In this document: one piece after another, positions 43,492 to 51,698 of the stretch
Layout: every line of letters starts with the position of its first letter
Position numbering within the stretch: position 1 is the stretch's first letter
Assembly (NCBI GenBank): GCA_900546295.1
Contig: URCK01000001.1
Span: 1 to 64,000 of the forward strand
Source of the DNA: an uncultured Eubacteriales bacterium
GTDB taxonomy: Bacteria > Bacillota > Clostridia > Oscillospirales > Oscillospiraceae
DNA: 64,000 nt
Direction of reading: 5' to 3'
Made by a program: the position numbers and the translations under genes
Notes under the pieces: model-generated
What the model was told of the DNA's origin: nothing
Database searches by the model: none
What the model saw: the letters and a program-made list of their open reading frames with translations, nothing else

Positions 43492-44058
43492 TTATCTGCC
43501 AAGATGCAGCACCGACAGCAGCCTTGCCGCCAGGTAGATGACATCCTTGCTCTTTTTCATTGCGATTTTTTTACCGATGGCCTTGCCGCCGATGGTCAGG
43601 CCCGAGATGAGCGCTGTCACCACGGTCGATACGACGATGCTGCGCCAGCCGAAGCTCTGCTGCAGCAGCACGACAATGACCGTCGCAGTTGAGCCGCTGA
43701 CGATGCCGCAGATATCGCCGACCACGTCGTTGCAGAACGAAGCGACCTTTTCCGCGTTGCGGATGAGGTTCAGTGCCTCCTTCGCGCCCTTGACGCGGTG
43801 CGCCGCCATCGAGTTGAACGGTTTGGGATTCGCCGCCGTCACAGCAACGCCGATGATATCGAACAGGATGCCGAGCAGGATAAACAGCAGCAAAATGAGC
43901 GTTGCGACCAGATAGCCCGCATCCTCAAGCAGCGCGCCGGAACACAGGCTCATCGCGGCGGAGAGGGATACGGCGATCAAAAACACACGGACGACCCAGC
44001 GCGTATGGCTCGGCGTCTTGTCCGTCTTCTTGGGCTTTCGGTCTTCTTCGTTTTCCAC
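43492..44058 (-). CDS. oapA: OLE-associated protein A (membrane partner of OLE RNA)
   Basis: 188 aa. GTG start at 44058, preceded by CGGAG. Four hydrophobic helices (about 22-44, 48-75, 113-137, 141-161) with charged N- and C-termini. A DxxxD motif, DVVGD at residues 111-115, matches the one described for OapA. It sits between a structured uncoded region of about 650 nt and dxs, exactly the published OLE-oap-dxs order. In Bacillus halodurans OapA binds OLE RNA at the membrane and the complex supports stress tolerance and Mg homeostasis. Without that context it could be mistaken for a CorB-like membrane fragment. Confidence 0.85.
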   Translation of the reverse strand: MENEEDRKPKKTDKTPSHTRWVVRVFLIAVSLSAAMSLCSGALLEDAGYLVATLILLLFILLGILFDIIGVAVTAANPKPFNSMAAHRVKGAKEALNLIRNAEKVASFCNDVVGDICGIVSGSTATVIVVLLQQSFGWRSIVVSTVVTALISGLTIGGKAIGKKIAMKKSKDVIYLAARLLSVLHLGR

Positions 44059-44094
44059 GTTTCTCTTATCTCCGTCAATGTTGTTTTTTAGATG

Positions 44095-44746
44095 TGCTAA
44101 TCAGCGGCAGCAGCAAAAGGTAATCCTGCGGCATAGGTCGGGTTGGCTTTCCCTGCGGCGCACCTCCCGTTGCCGATAGAGGCGGTTCCCCTTTAAGCAC
44201 CGCACCCCGTTGTCACCATACGGGGTACCCGATTGCCACTTAGTCCGCACTGTAACCCTCTCGCTGCCCTTGCGACAGCCTAGGTGATTTCCACCCCGGA
44301 GTCAAGCCGTTTCTTATCCTCTTTTGCAGGAAAAATTTCAAGGAGCGATCGCACCTCGCTCTTGGCCAGAGGTCTGTGCGTTGTTCTCCTATCCGAATTC
44401 CCCACGCAAGGCAGGCTACACTGCACACAGCGTTCGCGGCACAAAGGCCGGGTAGCACCGCAATGCAGGTTCATATCCTGTCCCGTACCAAAGTCGATAC
44501 CCGAAGTGGGAGTCCGCTTCGGCACAGCAACAGGTCTCCGCAGAAACAGGGTCGGTTCCCCTATGCCATTAGGGGTCGCCCGGAGTCCGCAGGCGCAGCT
44601 CTCGCTTTTGCCTCCCTTCAGCACCCACCCCAAACTGGGCGTAAGAAGCAGGCACCAAAGGCTTCACAGTTGTGCCCTTTAAAGGATTTTTAGGCCCTTC
44701 TTAGGAAACGGCAGATCCGACTAGGATACTGCGCCGCTGTTTAGCA
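44095..44746 (-). ncRNA. ole: OLE RNA (ornate large extremophilic RNA)
   Basis: About 650 nt without a credible ORF between a sigA promoter and oapA; published OLE RNAs average about 610 nt. It is rich in hairpins: CCCCTA/TAGGGG (44558-44563 with 44570-44575) and ACCCCGT/ACGGGGT (44204-44210 with 44220-44226) are perfect. The downstream genes oapA-dxs-tlyA-argR-recN match the known OLE neighbourhood. Ends are estimates: 5' from the promoter, 3' from the approach to the oapA ribosome site. Identification rests on size, structure and gene order rather than a covariance-model match. Confidence 0.85.
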
Positions 44747-44752
44747 GGGTCT

Positions 44753-44781
44753 ATTATACACCAGTCAAAATGAATATGCAA
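44753..44781 (-). promoter_or_regulatory. SigA-type promoter of OLE RNA
   Basis: Minus-strand TTGCAT (44781-44776), 17-bp spacer, consensus TATAAT (44758-44753); transcription should start near 44746. Confidence 0.83.
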
Positions 44782-44867
44782 GGCATTCAGGATAATATTC
44801 ATATTAGAAAACTGTTAATTTTTTATTTCCAAAGGATTTTGTCCGCCATTAATGTACAACTGCGCGC

Positions 44868-44903
44868 AAAAAAGAGGTCTGACATTCGTCAGACCTCTTT
44901 TTT
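44868..44903 (-). terminator. Terminator of rpsB-tsf
   Basis: A perfect 16-bp arm pair AAAAAAGAGGTCTGAC / GTCAGACCTCTTTTTT with a 4-nt loop separates tsf from the OLE promoter. Confidence 0.93.
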
Positions 44904-44929
44904 GCGTTTATTTGCAGTGGAGGGGAAGC

Positions 44930-45847
44930 TTACTTCTTGCCGCCGACCATGGAAGCGATCTCAGCCGCAAAGTCCTCCTGCTTCTTCTCGATGCCCTCGC
45001 CCTTTTCGAAGCGAACAGCAGTGTTGAAGCTGACCTTGCCGCCCAGCGCCTTGGCAGCGTTGTTCATATACTGCTCGACAGAGACGTCGCCGTCCTTGAC
45101 GAAGGCCTGCTGGAGCAGGCAGTTCTCGGCATAGAACTTGTTGAGCTTGCCCATGACGATCTTTTCCTTGACCTGCTCGGGCTTGCCGGCCATCTTCGGA
45201 TCGTTGGCCATCTGGCCGAGGAGGACTTCCTTCTCCTCGTCGAGAACGTCCTGCGTGACCTGGCTCTTGTCCCAGAAGCGGGGGTTGAGCGCGGCGATCT
45301 GCATGGCGATGTCCTTGCCGATCTCGGTGGCGTCGCAGCCCTCGACGGTCAGGTTGACGATAACGCCGATCTTACCCTTCATGTGGACATAGGGGACGGA
45401 GAAGCCGTCGGCAATGCGGGCGAAGCGGCGGATGCTCATGTTCTCGCGGATGGCGAGGAACAGCTCGTCCTTCGCATCCTTGACGGTGCCGTTGCCGGTG
45501 ACCCAGGGGCAGCCCATGAGCGCGTCGACGTCAGCGGGGTTCTCCTTGGCGACGACAGCAGCCACGCCCTTGACAAAGTTGTTGAACGGCTCGCCGTTGG
45601 CAACGAAGTCGGTCTCGCAGTTGACCTCGACCACAACGCCGACACCGTCGATGACGGCGGCGTAAGCCATGCCCTCAGCAGCCACGCGGCTGGCCTTCTT
45701 CGCCTGAGAGGCGAGGCCCTTTTCGCGCAGATACATGACGGCCTTTTCCATATCGCCCTCGCACTCGATGAGGGCCTTCTTGCAGTCCATCAGGCCGCAA
45801 CCGGTGGCCTGGCGGAGCTCGTTAACAACAGCAGCAGTGATAGCCAT
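44930..45847 (-). CDS. tsf: Elongation factor Ts
   Basis: 305 aa nucleotide-exchange factor for EF-Tu. N-terminal UBA-like helix (MAITAAVVNELRQATGCG; MDCKKALIECEGDMEKAV), the EF-Tu-contacting TDFVA motif (VNCETDFVANGEPF near residue 78), and the dimerisation and C-terminal modules (KIVMGKLNKFYAENCLLQQAFVKD). Second gene of rpsB-tsf, about 95 nt after rpsB. Confidence 0.97.
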   Translation of the reverse strand: MAITAAVVNELRQATGCGLMDCKKALIECEGDMEKAVMYLREKGLASQAKKASRVAAEGMAYAAVIDGVGVVVEVNCETDFVANGEPFNNFVKGVAAVVAKENPADVDALMGCPWVTGNGTVKDAKDELFLAIRENMSIRRFARIADGFSVPYVHMKGKIGVIVNLTVEGCDATEIGKDIAMQIAALNPRFWDKSQVTQDVLDEEKEVLLGQMANDPKMAGKPEQVKEKIVMGKLNKFYAENCLLQQAFVKDGDVSVEQYMNNAAKALGGKVSFNTAVRFEKGEGIEKKQEDFAAEIASMVGGKK

Positions 45848-45942
45848 TCTGATATCCTCCTGAAAAATAGTGTAGTAAAAATGAGACGGGACGAGGCTTT
45901 GCCTCGCCCCGTAAGGTGTTTCTGGTCGTTCCGAGCGGAAAC

Positions 45943-46668
45943 TTAGGCCTGAGCCTCGCCCTCGGACTTCTCCTCGGTCTCTTCGCCCTGCTTGCCCTCG
46001 ATCATGGCGTTGGCCATCACGGAGGAGATGAGCTTGATGGCGCGGATGGCGTCATCGTTGCCGGGGATGGGGTAGTCGATCTCGTCGGGATCGCAGTTGG
46101 TATCGGCGATGGCGACAACGGGGATGCCGAGCTTGTGCGCCTCAGCAATGGCGTTGCGCTCCTTGCGGGTATCGACGATGAAGAGTGCGCCGGGGAGCTT
46201 CTTCATTTCCTTCACGCCGCCGAGGTACTTCTCGAGCTTCTCGATCTCGGCGAGGTGCTTCATGACTTCCTTCTTGGGAAGCATATCGAAGGTGCCGTCA
46301 GCCTGCATGGTCTTGAGCTGGTTGAGACGGTCCACGCGGGTGCGCATGGTCTTGAAGTTGGTCATCATACCGCCGAGCCAGCGGGCGTTGACATAGTAGC
46401 CGCCGCAGCGGGAAGCCTCTTCCTTGATAGCCTCCTGCGCCTGCTTCTTGGTGCCGACGAAGAGGATGTTCTGGCCACTCTCGGAGACGGAGCGAACGAA
46501 GTTGTAGGCTTCCTCGAGCTTCTTAACGGTCTTCTGCAGGTCGATGATGTAGATGCCGTTGCGCTCGGTGTAGATGTAGGGAGCCATTTTGGGGTTCCAG
46601 CGGCGGGTCTGGTGGCCGAAGTGGACGCCTGCTTCGAGCAGGGCTTTCATGGATACAACGTTTGCCAT
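45943..46668 (-). CDS. rpsB: 30S ribosomal protein S2
   Basis: 241 aa. Family signature [24 protein letters not shown] at the start, [15 protein letters not shown] near 43, [13 protein letters not shown] near 93, and [30 protein letters not shown] near 167-195, with a short acidic tail. Strong AAAGGAG upstream. The leader of about 100 nt could hold autoregulatory structure, as in other rpsB genes, but I see no recognised motif. Confidence 0.97.
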   Translation of the reverse strand: MANVVSMKALLEAGVHFGHQTRRWNPKMAPYIYTERNGIYIIDLQKTVKKLEEAYNFVRSVSESGQNILFVGTKKQAQEAIKEEASRCGGYYVNARWLGGMMTNFKTMRTRVDRLNQLKTMQADGTFDMLPKKEVMKHLAEIEKLEKYLGGVKEMKKLPGALFIVDTRKERNAIAEAHKLGIPVVAIADTNCDPDEIDYPIPGNDDAIRAIKLISSVMANAMIEGKQGEETEEKSEGEAQA

Positions 46669-46778
46669 GGTGGATAGTTTCTCCTTTGAATTTAGTTTTT
46701 ACCTCTGAAGCCTTCATCCCTCCTGCCAACCTGATGGCACAGACAAGAAGTCAGGACTCCATGCGGAATACCGGAGTA

Positions 46779-46806
46779 TTATACCCGCAGCAAAAGAAAA
46801 TTGCAA
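46779..46806 (-). promoter_or_regulatory. SigA-type promoter of rpsB-tsf
   Basis: Minus-strand TTGCAA (46806-46801), 16-bp spacer, TATAAT (46784-46779). The remaining 46807-46972 gap is AT-rich with no gene seen. Confidence 0.8.
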
Positions 46807-46972
46807 GCATTTTTTTGATCACCAGCTTCTTTTTCTGTTCTTTCCGTGATTTTCCCGCTTCTGCATCGAAAAAAAGCGTATTTTCTAAATTTTCCTCTTG
46901 CAAATGCGATGAATATCCATATAATATATTAGGTCTGAAATTTTGGCGTCCCCGTTTTTCGCCGCCGACACA

Positions 46973-47260
46973 CTAAAATCGGCGGCGTGCACGGCGTTCC
47001 CGGCGCGGCGGCTCCTGCCGCGGGAAGGGCTTGTCGATCAGGATGATGTCGTCCCCGACCTGCTTGATGCACTCCCACGGGATGTAATATTCCTCACCCC
47101 GGCCGAAGAGCCCGAAAAAGCGAAGCGGCCCCGGCACGATCAAGGCAGTCAACTGTCCGTCGGGCAGTTTGCATTCTATGTCGCCCACATAGCCAAGGCG
47201 GCAGCCGTCGCAGATGTTGATCACTTCCTTGCAGCGGAAGTCGGCAAAGCGGCAGTTCAC
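46973..47260 (-). CDS. ymxH: YlmC/YmxH family sporulation protein
   Basis: 95 aa PRC-barrel protein. Starts MNCRFADFRCKEVINICDG, then GYVGDIECKLPDGQLTALIVPG and FGLFGRGEEYYIPWECIKQVGDDIILID, the standard YmxH pattern; the C-terminus is Arg-rich (PRRERRARRRF). The family is named for sporulation association, biochemical role unknown. Stand-alone and divergent from gltS. Confidence 0.92.
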   Translation of the reverse strand: MNCRFADFRCKEVINICDGCRLGYVGDIECKLPDGQLTALIVPGPLRFFGLFGRGEEYYIPWECIKQVGDDIILIDKPFPRQEPPRRERRARRRF

Positions 47261-47343
47261 GCGCGTCCCCTCCTGTTCCCTTCATCCTATTCCGGGAACA
47301 GGACGTCCTATCCCTTTCCCCGCACCGCATTTCCCTTTTTCGT

Positions 47344-47367
47344 TCCCTCCGGGCTATGCCGGAGGGA
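47344..47367. other. Hairpin upstream of gltS
   Basis: TTCCCTCCGG and CCGGAGGGAA flank a 5-nt loop, followed by AAAAATC; 30 bp before the gltS start, whose ribosome site is ACGGAGG. May be a terminator for the opposite strand or a translational element. Confidence 0.35.
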
Positions 47368-47400
47368 AAAATCATCTACTGACGGAGGTTTCCACACAAC

Positions 47401-48594
47401 ATGACAGAGATCCAGCTCAATATGTACCACGCTTTGGCCCTGGGCGCCGCAATGTATGCGCTCGGCCTGGTGCTGACGAAGAAGATCCCCGTGCTCAGCC
47501 GCTTCTGCATCCCCGCTCCCCTGATCGGCGGCCTTTGCTTCGCGATCTTCAACACCATCCTTTACGCCACCGGTACGGCAGTCATCACCTTCGACGACAC
47601 GCTGCAGACCGTCTTCATGATCATGTTCTTCACGACCGTTGGCTTCACCGTGAGCATCCCGCTGCTGCTCAAGAGCGGCAAGGCCGTCATCATGCTCCTT
47701 ATTCTAAGTATCGTGATGATCATTTTGCAGAATGTGGTCGGCAGCGGCGTGATGGCCCTCATGGGCAAGGACCCTCTCTTCGGTCTTGCCTGCGGCTCCA
47801 TCTCGATGATCGGCGGCCCCGGCACCGCGGCGGGCATCGGCCCCGACCTTGACGCCGCCGGCGCCATCGGCGGAACGACGGTCGCCGTCGCGGCCGCGAC
47901 CTTCGGCCTCATCTTCGGCTCGCTCCTCGGCGGCCCGATCGCGCGCAAGCTCATCGTCAAGAACCATCTGCGTGACGAGCTCGTCGAGCAGGTCAAGGAA
48001 GAGGACGCCGACGACGCGCATTTCACCACCCACTCCAACAACTTTGTCTACGGCTTCCTGCTGCTCGTGTTCTGCGTCGGCGTCGGCAACTTCGTCAGCG
48101 TCTGGCTTACAAAGGTCTGCGGTTTCAGCTTCCCGATCTACATCGGCTCGATGCTCGTGGCCGTCGCCGTGCGCAACGTGATCGACCACTTCAAGATCAT
48201 GGAGTTCCCCACCGCCGAGATCAGCACGATGGGCAATATGTTCCTCGCCATCTTCCTCTCCATGGCGCTCTCCGGTCTCAAGCTCTGGCAGCTCATCGAC
48301 CTTGCGCTGCCGATGATCGTCGCCCTCGCCGCCGAGGTGCTGCTGATGGTCGTCTTCTCTCTGCTGGTCGTCTTCCCGGTCATGGGCCGCAATTACGACG
48401 CCGCGATGATCACCGCCGGCTTCATCGGCTTCGGCATGGGCGCCACGTCCAACGCCATGGCCAACATGCAGGCCGTCTCCCGCCGCTACGGTCCCTCCCC
48501 CTCGGCTTACTTCGTCATCCCGATGGTCGGCGGCCTCTTCAACGACTTCTTCAACGCCGCGATCATCGCCTTTGCCATCGGCCTTCTCGCCTGA
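47401..48594 (+). CDS. gltS: Sodium/glutamate symporter
   Basis: 397 aa inner-membrane glutamate importer driven by Na+. About ten to twelve hydrophobic helices; family hallmarks include two inverted re-entrant repeats: GSISMIGGPGTAAGIGPDL near residues 132-150 and the second-half FIGFGMGATSNAMANMQAVS near 340-360, plus AGAIGGTTVAVAAATFG. Full length. Divergently transcribed from ymxH; no obvious regulated promoter. Confidence 0.95.
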   Translation: MTEIQLNMYHALALGAAMYALGLVLTKKIPVLSRFCIPAPLIGGLCFAIFNTILYATGTAVITFDDTLQTVFMIMFFTTVGFTVSIPLLLKSGKAVIMLLILSIVMIILQNVVGSGVMALMGKDPLFGLACGSISMIGGPGTAAGIGPDLDAAGAIGGTTVAVAAATFGLIFGSLLGGPIARKLIVKNHLRDELVEQVKEEDADDAHFTTHSNNFVYGFLLLVFCVGVGNFVSVWLTKVCGFSFPIYIGSMLVAVAVRNVIDHFKIMEFPTAEISTMGNMFLAIFLSMALSGLKLWQLIDLALPMIVALAAEVLLMVVFSLLVVFPVMGRNYDAAMITAGFIGFGMGATSNAMANMQAVSRRYGPSPSAYFVIPMVGGLFNDFFNAAIIAFAIGLLA

Positions 48595-48662
48595 GAACCT
48601 GATGAGCGCGCGAAGTCCATCGTACTTCGCCGAACGATAAAAAATATCCCCGTCTCCCCCAC

Positions 48663-48691
48663 GGTATGTTTCCGCCGCGCGCGGACATACT
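48663..48691 (+). promoter_or_regulatory. SigF-type promoter of sigG
   Basis: GGTAT (48663-48667), 15-nt spacer, GGACATACT (48683-48691), which fits the sigF -10 pattern GGnnAnAnT. The same bases form a palindrome (GTATGT ... ACATAC with CCGC/GCGG inside). Confidence 0.6.
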
Positions 48692-48728
48692 GAATGCAGG
48701 CTGCTTGCAAGGGAGGCGGGGTACTTTT

Positions 48729-49499
48729 ATGCTCGGCAAGGTGGAGATTTGCGGCGTGAACACGGCAAAGCTGCCGACGCTCACCGCCGCGGAGACAGAC
48801 GCGCTGCTGCGCAGGGCGAAGAATGGCGACAGCGCGGCGCGCGAAAGGCTCGTGGAGGGCAACCTCCGGCTGGTGCTCTCGGTCCTGCAGCGCTTTTCGG
48901 GGCGCGGTGAGAACGCCGACGACCTCTTTCAGGTCGGCTGCGTGGGGCTTTTGAAGGCGATCGACAACTTTGATATTTCGCAGAACGTCCGCTTTTCCAC
49001 CTACGGCGTGCCGATGATCATCGGCGAGATCCGGCGGTATCTGCGCGACAACAGCGCCATCCGCGTCAGCCGCTCGATGCGCGACACCGCCTACCGTGTC
49101 TTACAGGCGCGCGAAAAGCTCCAGCGCGAGCAGCAGCGTGAGCCAACGGTCGAGCAGATCGCGCGCGAGCTTGACATCCCGCGCGAAGAGGTCGTCTTCG
49201 CCATGGACGCCGTCTGCGACCCCGTGTCGCTCTTCGAGCCCATCTATTCCGACAGCGGCGACGCTGTGTGCGTCATGGATCAGGTGCGCGACAGCCGCAA
49301 CACCGATGAGGACTGGCTTGAGCAGATCGCGCTCAAGGAGGCGATGAGCCGCCTGAGCGCGCGCGAGCGGCTCATCCTCGCTCTGCGCTACTCCGACGGC
49401 AAAACGCAGATGGAGGTCTCCGGTGAGATCGGCATCTCGCAGGCGCAGGTCTCCCGCCTTGAGAAAAACGCCATCAAAAGCATCAAAAAGAATATGTAA
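48729..49499 (+). CDS. sigG: Forespore sigma factor SigG
   Basis: 256 aa. The N-terminal KVEICGVNTAKLPTL is the SigG hallmark. Region 2 DDLFQVGCVGLLKAIDNFDISQNVRFSTYGVPMIIGEIRRYLRDN, region 3 PTVEQIARELDI, region 4 LSARERLILALRYSDGKTQMEVSGEIGISQAQVSRLEKNA. Directs late forespore transcription after engulfment. The ATG at 48729 has GGGAGGCGGGG upstream. A candidate SigF promoter precedes it. spoIIG (sigE) genes are not in the window. Confidence 0.96.
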   Translation: MLGKVEICGVNTAKLPTLTAAETDALLRRAKNGDSAARERLVEGNLRLVLSVLQRFSGRGENADDLFQVGCVGLLKAIDNFDISQNVRFSTYGVPMIIGEIRRYLRDNSAIRVSRSMRDTAYRVLQAREKLQREQQREPTVEQIARELDIPREEVVFAMDAVCDPVSLFEPIYSDSGDAVCVMDQVRDSRNTDEDWLEQIALKEAMSRLSARERLILALRYSDGKTQMEVSGEIGISQAQVSRLEKNAIKSIKKNM

Positions 49500-49507
49500 G
49501 CGCGGCA

Positions 49508-49532
49508 GGACGGATTTTTCCGTCCTTTTTTC
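49508..49532 (+). terminator. Terminator of sigG
   Basis: AGGACGGA and TCCGTCCT around TTTT, followed by TTTTTCTCG. Confidence 0.85.
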
Positions 49533-49542
49533 TCGTTTTTTC

Positions 49543-49570
49543 TTGACTTTGACCGCTGCTTTACTATAAT
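49543..49570 (+). promoter_or_regulatory. SigA-type promoter of the FAD oxidoreductase
   Basis: TTGACT (49543-49548), 16-bp spacer, TATAAT (49565-49570). Confidence 0.82.
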
Positions 49571-49636
49571 ATAATGTGCATTTTTGTGCCGGTGGACATT
49601 TCCTCCGGCGAATCCGGAACAAGGGAGGACCCTTCC

Positions 49637-51007
49637 ATGAATTATGACGTGATCATCATCGGCGCAGGCCCCGGCGGCATCTTCTCCGCCTACGAGCTGA
49701 TGAAAGAGCGCAGCGATCTGCGCGTTGCCGTGTTCGAAGCCGGCCACAGCCTTGAAAAGCGCCGCTGCCCCATCGACGGCGACAAGGTCAAGTCCTGCAT
49801 CCGCTGCAAGAGCTGCTCGATCATGAGCGGATTCGGCGGCGCGGGCGCGTTTTCCGACGGCAAATATAACATCACCAACGACTTTGGCGGTACGCTGCAC
49901 GAGTACATCGGCAAAAAACAGGCGCTCGAGCTCATGCACTACGTTGACGAGATCAACATGGCCTATGGCGGCGAGGGCACGAAGCTCTACTCCACCGCCG
50001 GCACCCGCTTCAAAAAGCTCTGCATCCAGAACAAGCTCAACCTGCTCGACGCCTCCGTGCGCCACCTCGGCACGGACGTGAATCTCGTCGTGCTCTCAAA
50101 CCTCTACGCCTTGCTCAAGGACAAGGTCGACTTCTACTTTGACTCCCCCGTTACCACCATTGCCCGCGAAGAGGACGGCTACTGCGTCACGGTCGGCGAG
50201 GAGGACTATCGCTGCAAAAAGTGCATCGTCTCCGTCGGGCGCGTGGGCAGCAAGTGGATGGAGGGCGTGTGCCGGGAGCTGAACATCCCCACCAAGTCGA
50301 ACCGCGTCGACATCGGCGTGCGCGTTGAGCTGCCCGCCGTCGTCTTCTCCCACCTCACCGACGAGCTCTATGAGAGCAAGATCGTCTACCGCACGGAAAA
50401 GTTCGAGGATAACGTGCGCACCTTCTGCATGAATCCCAACGGCATCGTCGTCAACGAGAACACGAACGGTATCGTCACGGTCAACGGCCACAGCTACGAG
50501 GACAAGGCCCTCCAGACCGACAACACAAACTTCGCCCTGCTCGTCGCCAAGCACTTCTCCGAGCCGTTCAAGGATTCCAACGGCTACGGCGAGTCCATCG
50601 CCCGCCTCTCCAACATGCTCGGCGGCGGCGTTATCGTCCAGCGCTTCGGCGACCTTGTCCGCGGCCGCCGCAGCACGGTCAAGCGCATTGAAGAGGGTCT
50701 TGTCACGCCGACGCTCGCGGCAACGCCGGGCGATCTGAGCCTCGTGCTGCCCAAGCGCATTTTGGATGGCATCATCGAGATGATCTACGCGCTCGACAAG
50801 ATCGCGCCGGGCACGGCGAACGACGATACGCTGCTCTACGGCGTGGAGGTCAAGTTCTATAACATGGAGGTCGCGCTCGACGAGCACCTCGAAACGCCGT
50901 ACAAGGGGCTTTATGTCATTGGTGACGGCAGCGGCATCACCCATTCTCTCTCGCACGCGTCCGCGAGCGGCGTTTATGTTGCCAGAGAGATTCTGGAAAA
51001 CATCTAA
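49637..51007 (+). CDS. FAD-dependent oxidoreductase (COG2509-like)
   Basis: 456 aa from ATG 49637, preceded by GGGAGG. N-terminal dinucleotide-binding motif DVIIIGAGPGGIFSAYEL (residues 4-21), then a Cys-rich segment KSCIRCKSCSIMSGFGGAGAF near 50-70, GRVGSKW near 210, and the C-terminal FAD motif GLYVIGDGSGITHSLSHASASG near 425-446. Related to uncharacterised Firmicutes FAD-utilising dehydrogenases. Substrate unknown. The transcript probably ends in the downstream element-A hairpin. Confidence 0.88.
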   Translation: MNYDVIIIGAGPGGIFSAYELMKERSDLRVAVFEAGHSLEKRRCPIDGDKVKSCIRCKSCSIMSGFGGAGAFSDGKYNITNDFGGTLHEYIGKKQALELMHYVDEINMAYGGEGTKLYSTAGTRFKKLCIQNKLNLLDASVRHLGTDVNLVVLSNLYALLKDKVDFYFDSPVTTIAREEDGYCVTVGEEDYRCKKCIVSVGRVGSKWMEGVCRELNIPTKSNRVDIGVRVELPAVVFSHLTDELYESKIVYRTEKFEDNVRTFCMNPNGIVVNENTNGIVTVNGHSYEDKALQTDNTNFALLVAKHFSEPFKDSNGYGESIARLSNMLGGGVIVQRFGDLVRGRRSTVKRIEEGLVTPTLAATPGDLSLVLPKRILDGIIEMIYALDKIAPGTANDDTLLYGVEVKFYNMEVALDEHLETPYKGLYVIGDGSGITHSLSHASASGVYVAREILENI

Positions 51008-51064
51008 TTTTTCTGCTGCGCAGAAGTTGGTAATCCTCCTGCATTGATGCAGGGGATGCGGATA

Positions 51065-51318
51065 AAGGGAGGGGTATCTCTTTTTGAAAAAGAGATACCC
51101 CTCCCTTACACCCACCCAGAGAAAATTTACATTGTGGGGCTGTAGCTCGAAGGACTGCACGCGCTGCGCAGTGGAGGTGCGGTGTACGTGGCTGCGCCAC
51201 GGGTCTTCTGCGAGTCGTTACCGGCAGCAACCGCGCCCTACTCCGTGGGGCGCGAGTGACGTTTCCTCGGCGGCGGACTGCGGTGCGGGCGGCGGCATTG
51301 CTTCGCTCGCCGCCTTTT
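51065..51318 (+). repeat. Structured intergenic element, copy A
   Basis: Begins 57 bp after the oxidoreductase stop. In gene-sense order: a 21-bp-arm palindrome (51065-51085 / 51087-51107, beginning AAGGGAGGGGTATC), CCACCCAGAGAAAATTT, stem CGTGGC/GCCACG (51187-51192, 51196-51201), stem GCGCCC/GGGCGC (51233-51238, 51248-51253), and GGCGGC/GCCGCC (51291-51314) followed by TTTT. A second copy of the last hairpin is at 51339-51362. Over 75 percent alike to copy C by eye. Frames through it give no family. Confidence 0.75.
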
Positions 51319-51368
51319 GGCGGGTGATGCGCGGACGGGGCGGCATTGCTTCGCTCGCCGCCGAAAAA

Positions 51369-51398
51369 GCAAAAAGCCACCGATCAACGTCGGCGGCT
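51369..51398 (-). terminator. Terminator of the XRE gene
   Basis: Minus-strand AAGCCGCCGA and TCGGTGGCTT, then TTTTGCTTTTT. Confidence 0.75.
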
Positions 51399-51399
51399 T

Positions 51400-51600
51400 T
51401 CAGATAAATTCAATAATATCGTTTGGGGTGCAGTCAATCAGCTTGCAGAGCTTTTCAAGTGTCAGCACCGTGATGTTCTTTCCCTTTTTCAGCGAATCCA
51501 AGGTCTTATTGTCAAGCCCATTTTGCAGCAGATAATACTGCGAAATACCTTTTTCCTGCAACGTCTTCCACAAAGGCTCGTAACTGATGATTGCCCTCAC
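51400..51600 (-). CDS. YozG-like XRE/Cro-type regulator
   Basis: 66 aa single-domain helix-turn-helix protein: YEPLWKTLQEKGISQYYLLQ, GLDNKTLDSLKKGKNITVLTLEKLCKLIDCTPNDII. Apparent GTG start at 51600. Small Cro/C1-type repressors of this class usually regulate adjacent divergent promoters. It faces a 64-aa gene across about 100 bp containing a palindromic site. Confidence 0.88.
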   Translation of the reverse strand: MRAIISYEPLWKTLQEKGISQYYLLQNGLDNKTLDSLKKGKNITVLTLEKLCKLIDCTPNDIIEFI

Positions 51601-51645
51601 CCCACTTTCTTACGAGCCTATTATATGGAGTCGGACGAAAAACAA

Positions 51646-51669
51646 ATATTGTGTATATCTCCACAATAT
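51646..51669. promoter_or_regulatory. Palindromic operator in divergent promoter region
   Basis: ATATTGTG, 8-nt spacer, CACAATAT, halfway between the divergent XRE and 64-aa genes. A consensus -10 (TATAAT, minus strand) is at about 51625-51620 and TATGAT (plus strand) at about 51667-51672. Confidence 0.6.
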
Positions 51670-51698
51670 GATAAACTACCGTCAAGGAGGGATGCACA

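Noticed and set aside
44240..44693. ORFs of 72-132 codons inside the OLE region
   Set aside because: No ribosome sites or recognisable domains; overlapping frames on both strands are expected of a structured GC-rich RNA gene.
50937..51380. Frames through element A encoding Cys/Trp-rich peptides such as CTWLRHGSS
   Set aside because: Similar frames exist in C but not consistently in B, there is no ribosome site, and base changes preserve stems rather than codons.
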